A DNA stretch of 64,000 nucleotides from Ceratotherium simum simum (GCF_000283155.1 NW_004454179.1:12762566-12826565); one strand, 5' to 3'. Counted from the stretch's first letter, positions 1 through 12,405 are shown. Numbers and translations: made by a program. Notes: a model not told the origin generated them from the sequence alone.

Positions 1-569
1 GAAGTGGGAACAAAATTGTTGCTTTTCCCTAAGCAAAGAATGCCCTTCCCCACAGTCCCCAAAGATGAAAATCCCACTTGGGCTTCAAGGCCCAGCTCAA
101 AAGCCACCTCTTCCCTGAAGCCTTCTGGGGCTGAATTCTTTTCTCTGTCCCTGTGTCCCACCACCTGGTGCCTGCACTTCTCTCAGCACAGAGGCGTTGG
201 CCGAGCCTTAGTCCATCCACATGTCTGTTTACACACAGATGGGGAGGGCTTGAGGGAGGAATCCATGTCTTCCCGCCAGGTTCCTCTCCGGAGTGGAATC
301 TTGTGCCTGGCGGGTGGAGGACACCGAGGAATATTTGTAGGGTGGGTGGGGGAGAGTGGTGGGATGGCTGGATGACTTGTTAGAGGAAGGAAAGTAGGGG
401 TGACTGAGGTAGACCCAGCCCTGCTCACAGACAGTGCCAGGCTCACTGGGAAATGAGAGACACAAAGCAAGCACATCAGACAGAATTGGGCATAACCCAA
501 GGGAAGACAGTAAATTGTTTAACGCTGTGGTCGTAGGATCCCTTCCATCTGCCTGGATGGTTTCCATCC

Positions 570-725
570 AGTTATCTCATTTAACCTCTCAGCAGCTGCC
601 CTGGAGGGAGGGTTTTTTATCCCCATTAGGCAGGGAGAAAATTGAGGCCCATGGCAGGCCTGGCTTGTCCTTTTAGGGATGTGGCTGAGCTGGGACCTGA
701 ACTGGGTGTTTTGATTCTCAAAGCA
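570..725 (-). repeat. MIR SINE fragment
   Basis: The words atctcatttaacctctcagc and tttatccccattaggcagg follow reverse MIR. Diverged. Confidence 0.6.
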
Positions 726-3559
726 GTGCCTTCCCCTTTACCCTTCAGCAGGTGTGAGTGTGAAGGGAGGCAGGAAGTCAGAGGAGACTGAGGTTAGTGA
801 GGGAGGATGGAGTCCAGGAAGGCTTCTTGGAAGAGGGGGCATAGGCTGGGCCTACAAGTTCCAGGAGGGTCTAGAAGGGGGTGGATATGAAGGGGTCATG
901 CCAGGTGAGATGGGGCTTCCAAAGCTCAGGGGCTGGGGGAGGGGCCTGGAGAGTAATCTGAAGGGCCTCACCCTGGGGCAGAGCCCAGGCGGCTGACCCG
1001 GCCAGGCCAGTTCCCCCTCTTTGACTATAAATGGGTTTTCACGCGGTATTTTCCGTTGCGTTTGGACTTCCCAGCAGGCTCCTCTGCACACCCGATAAGG
1101 CTGAGGCCCGGCTGATTCCCATCCCAGCTGTAAATCACCGTAATCCCTGGGCATTTTCAAACACTGATTATGGCCCCTAAATTCAATTAGCAGAATAAAA
1201 TGTCGCTTCATTTTGTTCTTCCTAAATTGATTTTTTTTTTTTGGGAAAAAAAAAAAAGATCCATCCAGGATAGCTTTGGAGGTGGGCATGCTGCTCTGTG
1301 TCCTTGTTCAGAGCCCCTGCCCTGTGGGGTCTGCCCGCTGCCCTAAATAGTCTCAGCGTCCATTTTCCTCCCTATCCCCCCAACTTCCCCTCTCCCGCTC
1401 TCCTTGCCTGCCACTTCAATGCGTCTTTGTCCTTCATGGGCCTCTCTCTCCCTCTGCCCAGATCCCTCCAGCTTCTCTGGCTTTCCTTGGTCTCCCTCGT
1501 CAGCTGCTGCCTTTGAGTTTCTCCTCTGAAGAAGTTGCTCTCTGTCTTCAGAGGCTCTGAGGATGGGCCTGGTCTTCCCTGGGGTGACTGTCCCCCAAAC
1601 CAGTGTCTCATCTTTAGAGATTTCCTGCCAAGCCTGCCCGCTCCCCTTCTGCCTCTGTTTGGAACCTGTGGCCAAAGCCTTCCAACTCCACCTGGCCAGT
1701 GTCGGCTCCTCAGAGCAGAGACATCCTGGGGTACCTGGCACATAGTAGGTTTGCAAGTCAGGCCATGGTCAGACCGGCCGTCTCCTCCAGCAGAGTGGAG
1801 GCAGGGGCTGATGTCTCTCCCTGGTTGACACCTCCAGGCTGGTGCCCCATGCCCTCCCCTTGCTGCCCTAATTATCACCCAGGCCCCCTGCATCAGGCCT
1901 TCCAGGCTCCCCGTGATGCTGGAGTCCACCAGTCACCCTCTTCCCTCGGGGCGTCCTGGCCCGAGCCCGGCTGGTATCTCCAAGAATAACAGCTTCCTAC
2001 CTCCAGGAAGAAGGACCTACCAGCAACTAAATAAATACAGGTTTTATGGGGTGATTAATACTTGGAGAGATAAGCTCCTATCCCAGTTTTTCAAGGTCTC
2101 CCTGCTCCTCTCAGACTTGTTGGCTCAGGAAGAGCAGCTGTGGGTCCTGGCAGAAAGCTTGTGAGCCAAGACTCCACTTACAGGGTGCTCCTGAGCACCC
2201 CTCTGTGCCCACCACAGCCTTGGCACCATGCAGGGGGAGGGGGAGACACAAGAATTGAAAACCCAGCCCCTCTCCTGAAGAGTGTTTACACTGGGGGGAC
2301 ACACTGTATAACTGCTCTGAGGTGACCCAAATCCAATTCTGCAATTAAGTGTGGCTGAGGAATAAAACTGTGTGGGTGCTGCTGGGGAGCAATCCAGGAG
2401 GACTTCCTCTAGGAGATGGGTTTCAAGGCAGGAACCAAGGGAGGTGAAAAGAATGGACTGGTTGAAGAGGAACAATTTAGGCCAGACAGGAGAGGGTGTG
2501 CATAGGCACAGAGGTGGGGAATTAGCAGTCAGTCGGGGAGCAGATCCCTCAGGGGAGGGGTGAAGTAGAGAGGTAGTGGGTGACTTGTGGAGAGGGGGTG
2601 TGCCCAGGTGTGGGTAGGTGCATGTATTACAGGGGAGAGAACCGTGACAGTAGGTTTCTGACAGCTTCTGGGCTGTCAAGTTTTCAGTAAGAGAAAATGT
2701 GGCCCAGCTGGTCAGAAGCCACGCCCGGCCTGGAGTTCAGATTGCCCTGGCTGATCTGGGCATGAGGTCAGTGTGAGAAGACTTATTGCCACATCAAAAT
2801 GGCAGTGGCTGAGCCCCGGAGGGTGTTAGAAGGGCATTAGGTGGGGCCCCCAAGGGCATCCTGCTTCATCCCAGCCTGGCACAGGTTCCCAGGTCTTGGT
2901 GACAGATCCCACCTGCCCACTGAGGAGAGAGATGTGTGAGGCACTCCAGGGAGCTTTCTGAGGGCTGGGCTGCTGTTGGGCCAGGTTCTGGGGTGGCGGG
3001 CCTGCCTGGCTGCCCTGCAAGGAGAGGCCTGGACCTCTCTGGAGATAAGGTCCTGGGTCAGGTCCTCTGTCCAGGGTGTGCCTCAGCTTGGTGGCACAGA
3101 GTGTGAGCCATCCCTGGCCAGCTGAGGACCACACCGCCATCTGGGGCTTTCGCTTCCCAGGCTAAACCAATATTTACCTTCAGCCGTGGCTGCCAGGGGC
3201 TGAGAGGCAAATATTAGTTTAAGGAGCCTGAGCCAAGCTCTTGGGATGGGGGAATGGGCTGAGGATGCTGATTGTGCATTCTTCCTCTTTGACAATTTTT
3301 ATTTCTTCTTGATTAAAAAAAAATCTTGCTGTTCCTTCTGCTTCAGAGGCTTTTCCAGGCACTTCCTGTCTGCTTACCCCCAATTCTGCCAATTATATCA
3401 GGGCCCAACACTGTAAACCCTCCCCTCCACCAGGAAGCCTTCCCCGACTTCCCCTGGTCTTAACGACCCTCCTCCTCCTGACCACCAGAAGCACGTGGAG
3501 GTCTAAGTGGTATTGGCAGTTCTACATCATGCATTGTCCTGCTCTTTAAGAAGACAGCA

Positions 3560-3715
3560 TAAATCCTCTTTGTATGTATTATAAAGAAAGTTATTATTGT
3601 ACCTATTTTGCAGATAAGGAAACAGGCTCAGAGAGGTCTCATAACTTGCCCAAGGTCACACAGCTTGGTGGAGCTGAGACTTGAGCCAGAAGTGTGGGCT
3701 ACATTGCCTCCCAGC
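3560..3715 (-). repeat. MIR SINE
   Basis: Reverse MIR: acctattttgcagataagg, aaacaggctcagagaggtct, aacttgcccaaggtcacac and agcttggtggagctgagact in order. Confidence 0.85.
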
Positions 3716-6700
3716 TTCTCTAAATACGAGTCCATCTGGTCTCCCTATTAAGTCTGGATTCCCCCCAATGATGGAGACTGTGGCCTTCCTATGTCTTCCA
3801 GAACAGAGCTTATGAGAGCTCAAGGCATCAGGGATCAGCTGCACATGCTGGGCATAGATAGGCCACCAGGGCCCCAGCAGTGTCGGCACAGGGAGGAGGG
3901 GCAGAGGGGTGCCCAGCATCCTGATTCAGCGATGAGGGGGTCTGCCTGCCTTGTAGTTCCCAGAAGGTCTCCTGCTTCTGAAATGAGGGCTTTGTCATGC
4001 AAGGTTGCAGTTCCTTGCCCTAAAACACACCCCACCCTGAGCCCCCCAGGTCTCTCTCCATGGGCCCCAGAACTATATCTTGGGCCAAAGAGGTACTAGG
4101 TGGAAATATAGGAAATTGCCATTTCTGTACATTAGAAACAGTCCAATACTGGCAATTACATGTGGTTGCATTTTATATCTATTCATTCTAGTAGAAAACT
4201 AGAGCCCACCGTGAACAACAGAACCAGACAAAGCCCTCCTTTCAGAAGCAGGAGACTTGACTGAACCGAGACGACTTGGCCACTCGCTAGCTTTGGCTTC
4301 TCTGTGCCTCGACTGCCTCCTCTATTATTTGAGCATAATCATACACGTGCCATTCACTTCACAGAGCATCTGCGAGGCTCATGGATATGTAAATGTGTTT
4401 ACACAAATGGGAAGGGCTATTGTTTTTAGGTTAAAAAGGAATATGTAATTTAAAAACACCACCAAAATAGACAAACCCCCAAGCCAGTCCTCTCACTGGA
4501 AGAGGGAGACTTAAAACCCAGTGCCTGTATCTGGATGCAAGTCAAACCATGCAATCTAAATTGTTTCTTGGAACAAGATCTGTGGATCTCCAGCTGGGTT
4601 CCTTGGAACACCAGGGTTCCACAGAGGCGTCTCTGAGGCGGCTGAGTGGCAGGGCTCTGTGGCCACCTCAGACTTCAACCAGAGCTTTTGGTTCTGTTGG
4701 ACAAAAGCATTTCACTGCTTAAAAAAAATTTTTTGAGAACCACCAGATCAGATGATTCTGAGAATCTATACATCTAAGATCCTGTGGCTTGAAGACTGTA
4801 TAAATCTAAGAGTCTGTGACTGAGTGATTCTGGGACATTCTGCCCTTCCCTCCATGAGCCTCAGAAAGTGTGTTTGTTTCTCCTCGCTTTCCCGTGGTTG
4901 AGGTTATATGGAGAGGGCGGAGGCGGGTGTGGGTTTCAGGGCACTGCCTCCAGGGGTGGAGAAACCCCTCACCCGCCCAAGCCATGAGCTGTGCACCGCC
5001 CTCCTGGCTCTTTCCCCTGCCCTGTGCCAGATGCCGGCCAGCAGGAGGATGTTTATGGAGATAGTAAATGGGCTGGCAGCGCCTTCCAAACGGGGGCCGG
5101 CACATACCCGCCAGCCTGCCCGGCGGCTGCAGGCTGACTCGTGGTTAAAGATTATCCAGCGCTCCGGATGTGAGAATCTAAACAAACAAGACTCGGGCTG
5201 ATGGCAGGCCCTGCTTCAAAGGAGCCCCTTGCCTGCCTCCGAGAACCCTGCACCAGTGCCCAGGCCCTGCCTGGTTACCCTGCACTGGCTGGCAACAGTG
5301 GGAGGGCCCGCTGGGACTCGGGACAAGAGCTGGCCCCAGTGCCCCCCGCCTGGCCCCCTCCTCCTCTCCCGTCCGTCCTTGCTCCTCACTGGCCTTTCGC
5401 AAACTGTTCTCTAGGCATTGGCAAGCGCAGTTTCCCACCCAAGAGTGCCTCGTTCTGTCTGTCAGTCCAAACCCTCTTGTCCTCCAGGGCCCAGGTCAGA
5501 TCTTGTTTCTTCCAAGATGCTGTCTCTGACTCACTCTGAAAGAGCAAGGGCTTTATCCTAAAAGGGATATTTGTCCTAAAGAAGGAAAAGCTCAGAGGGG
5601 ACCCCAAGCAGTGGATATAGGACATGTATGGATCCATGCAAGGAGAGTTTTTCTAACAGCGATAGCTGTTCAAAGATAGGGGCTAGATAGCCTTGGGAGG
5701 TGGTGAACTTCTTGGCCTCAGGGGCATTCTAGCCAAGGCTGGGTGAAAGCTTGGCAGAGATAATAGATTTCCTCATTCTCCTCTAAGGTCCTGTCTAAAC
5801 TGAGACACTAAGAATTTTGTAACAAAATTGTATTCAAATATTTTTATGCCTCCAAGCTTCAGTTCTCCCAAGGGCTATTGGCTCCCCAGGGCCCGGGTCC
5901 TGGCTTCTCCTGGCTGGGCACACAGGGGTTTGGTGAGTGGGTGCCCTGAGTGCCAGCCTGAGGGGAGGAAACCCCTGGCCCAGCCCTCCCTGCCCTTTGC
6001 CAGGCCCGGTTTTTTGTGCCCTGGCCCAGAGGATATGCAGAGCCACCCCCAGGCACCAAATTAGGCAGGAGCTGAAGACCAACAAATTCCTTCCTGAAAG
6101 AGGGGACACAAGAGGGAGCCAGCCTAGCAGCTTCTTCCAAGGCCTTGTGTCGCCCCTCCAGCCACCATAAACACCTCCAAAGTGGGCAATCACGTGTCCC
6201 AGGCACAGACCACATAACTTGTTGCTTCCAAAGGTGGGGCCACCCTCCTGTTTGGGGTTGCAGGTTGCCAGTCTAGTTTTTCCAAGCTGCACCCAGGGCG
6301 TGGTCCTGGGCTGAAGTTGGTCCCATGGTGTTTTCCCCTGGCTCTGCAGGCCCAGACCCTTCCCTAGCCTTCGACTTGATGTCGGTTCACTCAGCTGTGA
6401 CCTTTGCTGTCCCTTCTGTGGAGGGCGCTCTGACCAGCTCCTCGATCTCGAGTTTCATCTATTTCAGGGCCCCGGCACAGCTGGGCACACTGACGGGATG
6501 GTTATTTTGGAGCTTGCTGGCGGCCTGCCCCTGCTCCTGACCCCAAGGGTGGAAGGGATGGGAGAGAAGACGTACTTGGGCTGCACGCTGGCCCCAGGGA
6601 CTCCATTTTTAGCTGGTTCCCAGCCTCTCCTGGACCTCCTCTCCCAACTCCTGTGATATTTTAAGCAAGGCCCAGAGGGTCCTTTTCCTACCCCTTCTCC

Positions 6701-6964
6701 TCTCTCTCCATCCTCCAATGTTTTTCCCCTCTTCTCCTTTCTCCTCTAATCTCCACTTGTAACTTCTCCTTCCTAGCCTTTAGTCAGCGATATCATTCAA
6801 TGATCATGTCCTGGGTGCCCATCATGACTGATATAAAGTCCTACTTTAGGTTCAAAAAGTTAATTGTCTGAGTGCAGGTGGACCTGACTTTGGTTGGCAG
6901 ACTCAACCTGAGCAAATACTAATTTCTGAAGTTATCAGGTACCCAGGTGCCAGGGGCTTCCCAC

Positions 6965-7115
6965 TCTACCTCTGATCCTGGCAACAACATCACCAGGCAG
7001 GTATTATTACCCCTGTCCTCTAGGTGAGCGATCTGAGGCTGGGAGGAAAGTTGCTTACCCCAGGCCACCAGCCAAGGGCTGGATTGGACGTTTCAACCCA
7101 GGCCTGTATCCCTCC
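6965..7115 (-). repeat. MIR SINE fragment
   Basis: The words ggtattattacccctgtcct, gaaagttgcttacccc and ggacgtttcaaccca follow reverse MIR. Confidence 0.65.
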
Positions 7116-7159
7116 AAAGCCCATGCAGTTCCTTCTGAGCCATCTGGCATGTAAACGAA

Positions 7160-7410
7160 AATAACAATGGCTCATAGTAAGCTAGTGATTACTATGTGCC
7201 AGGTCCTCTACTGGTGCCCTATGTGTCTTATTCCACTTTATCTTCACAGCATTCCTTCTGAGGGGAATATTAGAATACAGATTTTATAGCAGTCTGTAAA
7301 TGCTGATTTCACTGCTGAAGAAGAGAGGCCCAGAGAAGTTAAGCTATTTGTCCAAGGTCATACAGCCAGGAAATGGCAGAGCCAGGATTTGAACCCAAGC
7401 TTGACTTCAA
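7160..7410 (-). repeat. MIR SINE
   Basis: The words gattactatgtgccagg, gttaagctatttgtcca, ggtcatacagccaggaa and ggatttgaacccaagc give reverse MIR nearly end to end. Confidence 0.85.
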
Positions 7411-8689
7411 AGTCCTTGGATTTAACTGTACTCCTATCTTGCCTACCAGTATATGGATTTTGGTTACTGAAAAACCTAAAATCCTCTTCGGTTGCATTAT
7501 TAAAAGTATAGTGTATGTATCACGGGAGGTGATGGCCCACTGTGCCTTGAGCTGGCCGGGGCCCATGTGGAATATTGAGTCTGAATCTGTTCATTGTGGG
7601 AATGTGTGTGGGGAGTCTGAGTATTTCCTGAGGAGAGCTGTCTTCAGTATGGGGCTGAGGTAGTGGGCATAAATACAGGGAGGTGGATTGCAGTTTAAGA
7701 GAAGGAAACACTTTCTTAAAGACGGAGTAGTTCAACAATGGCACAGGCTGCCTGGGAGGTAGTGAGCACCCAGTAGTGGGTATATTCAATGGAAGAGGAC
7801 TCCTGAAGGGATGGAGACCAGGGTAGCTCACATGCAGCCCCGTTCAGAAATCTGTTCTGAGCGTCTGCCCAGCCCCGTGGGTCTGGACTGCTTGCCCTGA
7901 GGGTGTGTGTGGAGGGGGTGGGGAGAGGCGTGTGGGGGTGCATATGTGTGGGGTCCCTGTGACAGCCTTGGTTCTGTAGGCTCTGGCTGGGCATCTCTGA
8001 GCAGTTTGTTTCCTCCTCACCCTGCTGTCCCCATCCCTTCCCCTCTGTCTCCAACCCTTTGGCGTTCTCAAGGGCCAGTGTCTGGAATCCCTGAGGGCTG
8101 GGGGAGCAGGGGCTGTTCTCCGGAGTCCAGGTCAGCACACAGCCCTCCCCGGGTCCCCACTATTGTCTCTAGTGCCTCCCCCTCCTGCTCGGGCCCTCCT
8201 TGCCTCTGCCACTCTGCAGCCCCCCAGCCTCTCTGCATCATCGCTGTCACAGAGTCAATTCCCTGGAATAATCGCATTTTCCGGTCGGCTCCCTCCTCCT
8301 TGCCAAGCATGATCCTGGGAAATCCCAACCAGCCGGGCCCCAAGAGCCTTCTCCAGAGAGGCAGGGAGGGCGGGGAGGGCCCGACACCGTCTCCACGCCT
8401 AACAGGAAGGCTTTAGAGATCGTCTCTAGAGTCAGCTGGGGCTGAATTCTGGCCTCTGCTGCCCAAACCAGTCCAGTTCCCAAAGCCTTGCTCTCACACG
8501 GAGCATCCCTGCCATCTTTACCCAGTTCCTGGAGAGAAGGCACAGGTTCTCCCTTGGGGAGGCTCAGAGAAAAGGCTCCTGGGGAAAGACTGGCCCATGA
8601 TGTGGCCTACTAGCCAAATTTGGGGACTCCCACAGAAGGAGTTCAATAAACAAGGAGGGCCTGAAAGCGAAGAATGTGTTGTGGGGGTT

Positions 8690-8830
8690 GGACAGACGGT
8701 GCTTTAATCCTGGATCTGCCCCTTGGTGCTGTTACATAACATCTCTGAGCTTTATCTGTACAATGGGAGCACCTCCATGGGATGCTTGGAGGATGAAATG
8801 CAGGGGTAATTTGTTGCGCATGATGACTTT
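8690..8830 (+). repeat. MIR SINE fragment
   Basis: The words taatcctggatctgcc, ctctgagctttatctg and tacaatgggagcacctcc follow MIR. Confidence 0.65.
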
Positions 8831-9916
8831 TATTATAAATTATAGGGCTCCATAAAGCACGACATAACACAGCCATTAGAAAATATGGTGTTAGAAACAC
8901 GGTTATTGGCGTGGAAAGGTGTTCGGGACATAGTAAGTGGAAAAGCTTGTTTTGAAAAGGAAACCTGTACAGCAGAGTTCTTGGCCTGGAGTCCATGCCC
9001 ATGGAGGGCTTTATGCGATTCACGGATACCCTGAAATTATCCCTAGAATTTAGGGAGAAGGTGCATTTTTCTGAGGAGACAGGTCAAAGTTATCACATTA
9101 TCAAAGGAATTTGTTATGCATAAAAGGTTAGAAACTAGTGGTGTTTAAATAGCATGATTCAATTTTTGCATTAAAAAAAGTAACGGAAAAATATATTGAA
9201 GAGAGGCTGGGAGGTGATACATCCAAATATTAATATTATTTTTCTCTGCATGGTGGGCTGACAGGCGATGACTTTTTCTTTTTACTGAACTCTCTTTTCT
9301 ACAAAATACAGCCTGTATTACTCGTATGATTAAAAAGTGGAAGGGTTCGATTTCCAGTCAAGTCATTTTCAAAAGGATATCTGGGATAAATTTACTTCTC
9401 TCAGCCTCAGTGTCCTATGGCAATGATAACCTCAAAAGGGAAGCGTTAGGCTAAGATGAGACAAATGTATGCAAAGAGGAGTTCTGGGGAGAGGGGTCCC
9501 CTCTGGCCTCCAGAGGGGTAGGATGTCATTAGCGCATTCAACAAATATTTATGGCTGTCTGCTAAGTGCTGGGTGCTGTTCTAGCTGCTGGGGAGAAAGA
9601 GGGAGGGCCCCAGGCGTTAAATTAAAAAAAAAATGATAACCATACCATTTAGAAGCAATCAGGTTTTTAATTTCGGTGTCTTTCCTTCCATCCTTAACCC
9701 TTCGCTTAAACAAATAATTAGATGTCTTGCAAAACTTGGTTTCCCGATTTTGCTCGTTAATTTATGTCCTAAGCATTTTCTAAGCCCTTAAAAATCTCCT
9801 AAGTATTTTCACGGTGCACGCTTTCAAGACTGGCGGAGGAAGAGCCCGGGCCCCGGGGACTGACCCCGGTGTGGCCCGCGTGACGGTGGCCCTGTCTCTC
9901 CCCTCCCCGGCCGCAG

Positions 9917-10606
9917 ACAGCGAGCTGGTGCTCCCGGACTGCCTGCGGCCGCGCTCCTTCACCGCCCTGCGGCGGCCGTCGCTGCGGCGCGAGGCCGACG
10001 ACGCGCGCCTCTCCGTGAGCCTGTGCGACCTCAACGTGCCGGGCGCCGACGGCGACGAGGCCGCGCCGGCCGCCGGCTGCCCCATCCCGCAGAACTCGCT
10101 CAACTCGCAGCACAGCCGCGCGCTGCCCGCCCAGCTCGACGGCGACCTGCGCTTCCACGCGCTGCGCGCGGGCGCGCACGTCCGCATCCTGGATGAGCAG
10201 ACGGTGGCGCGCCTGGAGCACGGGCGCGACGAGCGCGCGCTCGTCTTCACCAGCAGGCCCGTGCGCGTGGCCGAGACCATCTTCGTCAAGGTCACGCGCT
10301 CGGGCGGCGCGCGGCCTGGCGCGCTCTCCTTCGGGGTCACCACGTGTGACCCCGGCACGCTGCGGCCCGCCGACCTGCCCTTCAGCCCCGAGGCCCTGGT
10401 GGACCGCAAGGAGTTCTGGGCCGTGTGCCGCGTGCCCGGGCCCCTGCACAGCGGCGACATCCTGGGCCTGGTGGTCAACGCCGAGGGCGAGCTGCACCTC
10501 AGCCACAACGGCGCCGCGGCCGGCATGCACCTGTGCGTGGACGCCTCGCAGCCGCTCTGGATGCTCTTCGGCCTGCACGGGGCCGTCACGCAGATCCGCA
10601 TCCTTG
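9917..10606 (+). CDS. NEURL1: NEURL1 internal exon encoding the second neuralized (NHR2) domain
   Basis: NEURL1 is a RING-type E3 ubiquitin ligase that acts at the plasma membrane and in neurons. Reported substrates include the Notch ligand JAG1 and the translation factor CPEB3. This 690-bp exon begins after ccgcag and ends at the donor GTGAGT. It enters and leaves in phase 1 (one base of the codon comes from the upstream exon). It encodes 230 residues starting D-S-E-L-V-L. By comparison with the human protein (574 aa, from memory) this corresponds to about residue 217 onward. Roughly residues 76-230 of the exon are the NHR2 beta-sandwich, a protein-interaction module, ending Q-I-R-I-L-G. GC content is very high and CpGs are dense, so the other frames also stay open. 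NEURL1B is the alternative, but the RING exon downstream matches NEURL1. Confidence 0.96.
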
Positions 10607-10929
10607 GTGAGTGCTGCTGGCGACGGGCCGGCCTCCCCACGACGGCACCCTCCTCCAGACCCAGCGTCGTGCCTTTCCTGGAAGAGGGGGCCCACCCACC
10701 GCACCCCCTCAGGTGGTCTTGCCCAGGAGTTACAGACACCAAAGATGAGTGTGGGTGGGACCCCATCGTCTGGTCTGTGGTCCTCACCAGATGCACCCCG
10801 GGGAGGGGGAGAAAAGCGTGGATTGTTGAGTTTCACCCTCAGAATCTGATTAACCCACATTCCTATAGGTACATAAACAGCGCAGGGGCACACACCCCAG
10901 TGGCCATTAAAAATGAGAAAAAATTGTTT

Positions 10930-11010
10930 CCACCAGCAGTTAACTTTTTGAGGCTCAGTTTCCATTTCTGCAAAATGGGAATAAAGTCCTCTGCCTCTAA
11001 GGATGGTGGT
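10930..11010 (+). repeat. MIR SINE fragment
   Basis: The segment reads like the conserved MIR core (gaggctcagtttcc, then ctgcaaaatggg, close to MIR catctgtaaaatggg). It is short and diverged. Confidence 0.5.
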
Positions 11011-11439
11011 GTGTCTAAATAAGAAAAAGAGGTTGGTCTGTCAGTAGCCAGTTATCTGTGCAGGGAGTGCATGGGTTGGGGGCCTGTGGGGAAGCCCTGA
11101 GCAGAGGGCCTTGCAGGAAATGGGGTTGCAGAGGTCTGGGCCTGCCTTTCCTGGGTTTGAATTGACTGACTATGAATGGATTGGAGGATGTGTACTTGTA
11201 TAAGCTGTATTTCCCAGAGTGTTCTGCAGGATAGGTGTACACTGAAAAAGGGTCCTTGGGTCAAAAAAGTTTGGGAAATACTGAGTTAAAAAAAAGCGGG
11301 GGATTCTTTACTGCAGAACTTCCAAGTATGTAGTAGGTAGTGTGAATCTTTAAGGAGGGGGTGGTGGTGGTTATTCTGTACAGCTTTTCCAAACTAATTT
11401 CACTAGAAATATTTTTTTCACAAAGCATCTCCAGGGCTT

Positions 11440-11945
11440 CTGGTACCCCAGAATGATCAGGTATTCATACTTTCCAAGTGCTGGTCTGTTAACCAGCTAC
11501 AGTAGACAGAGCTGGTTTCTTTTCTTTCTTCTTTTTCTTCTTCTTTTTTTTTTTTGGTGAGGAAGATTGGCCTTGAGCTAACATCTATTGCCAGTCTTTC
11601 TGTTTTGTTCAGGAAGATTGGCTCTAGCTAACATCTGTGCCCATCTTCCTCCATTTTGTATGTGGGACGCTGCCACAGCCTGGCTTGATGAGTGGTGTGT
11701 TGGTCCACACCCGGGATTCAAACCTGTGAACCCCGGGCCGCCGAAGCAGAGCACGCGAACTCAACCACTACGCCACCAGGCTGGCCCCCAGAGCTGGTTT
11801 CTTTGGACTCACTTGGAGAACCTACTAAAGTGCAGATTCTTGAATCTCACCTCCAGAGATTTTGATTCTGTAGATCTTAGATAGGTCCTGGGTATCTGAA
11901 TTTTTTTAGCAAGTTTGCTTAGACAAGTTTGGAGACCCCTGAGCC
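11440..11945 (+). repeat. MER5-type hAT-Charlie relic interrupted by an ERE
   Basis: The flanks at about 11440-11522 and 11805-11945, read together, resemble the MER5A consensus: cttggag, then cagatt, ccagagattttgattctgtag and ggtcctgggtatctgaa. The block is interrupted by the SINE at 11523-11788. The family call is from memory and could be a related MER. Confidence 0.55.
11523..11788 (-). mobile_element. ERE-type tRNA-derived SINE (perissodactyl)
   Basis: The element reads on the minus strand. Its head is near 11788 (revcomp ggccagcctggtggcgtagtgg), it has a B-box-like region, a body word aggaagat...cacagatgttagc, and a poly(A) tail seen as poly(T) at 11541-11555. A 16-bp target-site duplication, cagagctggtttcttt, flanks it at 11507-11522 and 11789-11804. 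EREs are found in odd-toed ungulates, so this is part of the evidence for the host. It carries no coding capacity. Confidence 0.9.
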
Positions 11946-12189
11946 TCAGAGCCCCCTGCCTAGACCTTACCCCAAGGTAAGGAGGCTTCACAGACAAGAT
12001 AATGTGTGTCTGTGAGTGAGCACGGGTTATGATGTAAGGTTGGCATACTGTGTTTGGTGCATGTGAGTGACTAAATGCCTGTGTATTTGTGTGTGTAATG
12101 CTGTTGGTGATTGTGAGAGTTTGTGAAATCAGAGAAAATCAGTGGGGACTTCCCACTCTGCAAAGAGACCAAATGAAGATGGAGTGAAA

Positions 12190-12405
12190 AATAAATTTAA
12201 AAAAGAATGAAAAGAAATGGGGCTGGGGTGCGGAGTAAGAAGTTAGGATTGAGTGAAGAGAAATCAGGAAGGAATGAAAAGAAATCAGGCTAGAGGAAAA
12301 GACATCAGGAAGGAAAGAAGTGCGGGTGAAAATTCAGCATCAAATAAAAAGAAATCGGACTGGGGTGCAGAAAAAAAATCAGGCTGAGGTAAAAAGATAC
12401 TTGGC
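12190..12405 (+). repeat. Degenerate purine-rich tandem repeat
   Basis: The words gaaaagaaatc, gaaatcagg and ggctggggtgc recur about eight times with a loose spacing of 17-35 bp. No unit is exact, so this looks like a decayed minisatellite. It lies within a NEURL1 intron. Confidence 0.7.

Larger units (their letters stand above)
1..9916 (+). other. NEURL1: NEURL1 intron (3' portion), no exon found
   Basis: This stretch lies upstream of the NHR2 exon and ends at its acceptor (ccgcag, 9911-9916). I looked for the preceding NHR1 exon and found no open frame resembling it, so the upstream exons lie before the window. The content is non-coding: MIR-type SINE relics near 570-725, 3560-3715, 6965-7115, 7160-7410 and 8690-8830, an L2-like piece at 3390-3590, an A/T homopolymer patch at 1228-1258, and GC-rich unique sequence. 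Two stretches, about 1020-1250 and 5030-5195, look non-repetitive and rich in transcription-factor-like words; they are listed as findings. Short open frames here have no recognisable protein content. Confidence 0.85.

Noticed and set aside
852..1289. 145-codon minus-strand frame with a Phe run
   Set aside because: The Phe and Lys runs are translations of the adjacent T and A homopolymers. No protein feature otherwise.
9799..10965. Open frames of 388 and 338 codons on the minus strand over the NEURL1 exon
   Set aside because: The region is very GC-rich, where stops are rare. The protein content (runs of A, R, G, P and S) has no domain and the true frame is the NHR2 exon on the + strand.
9814..11022. 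402-codon frame on the + strand as a single gene
   Set aside because: It reads from the upstream intron through the exon into the downstream intron. Good splice sites at 9916 and 10607 bound the real exon and the flanking residues have no domain.
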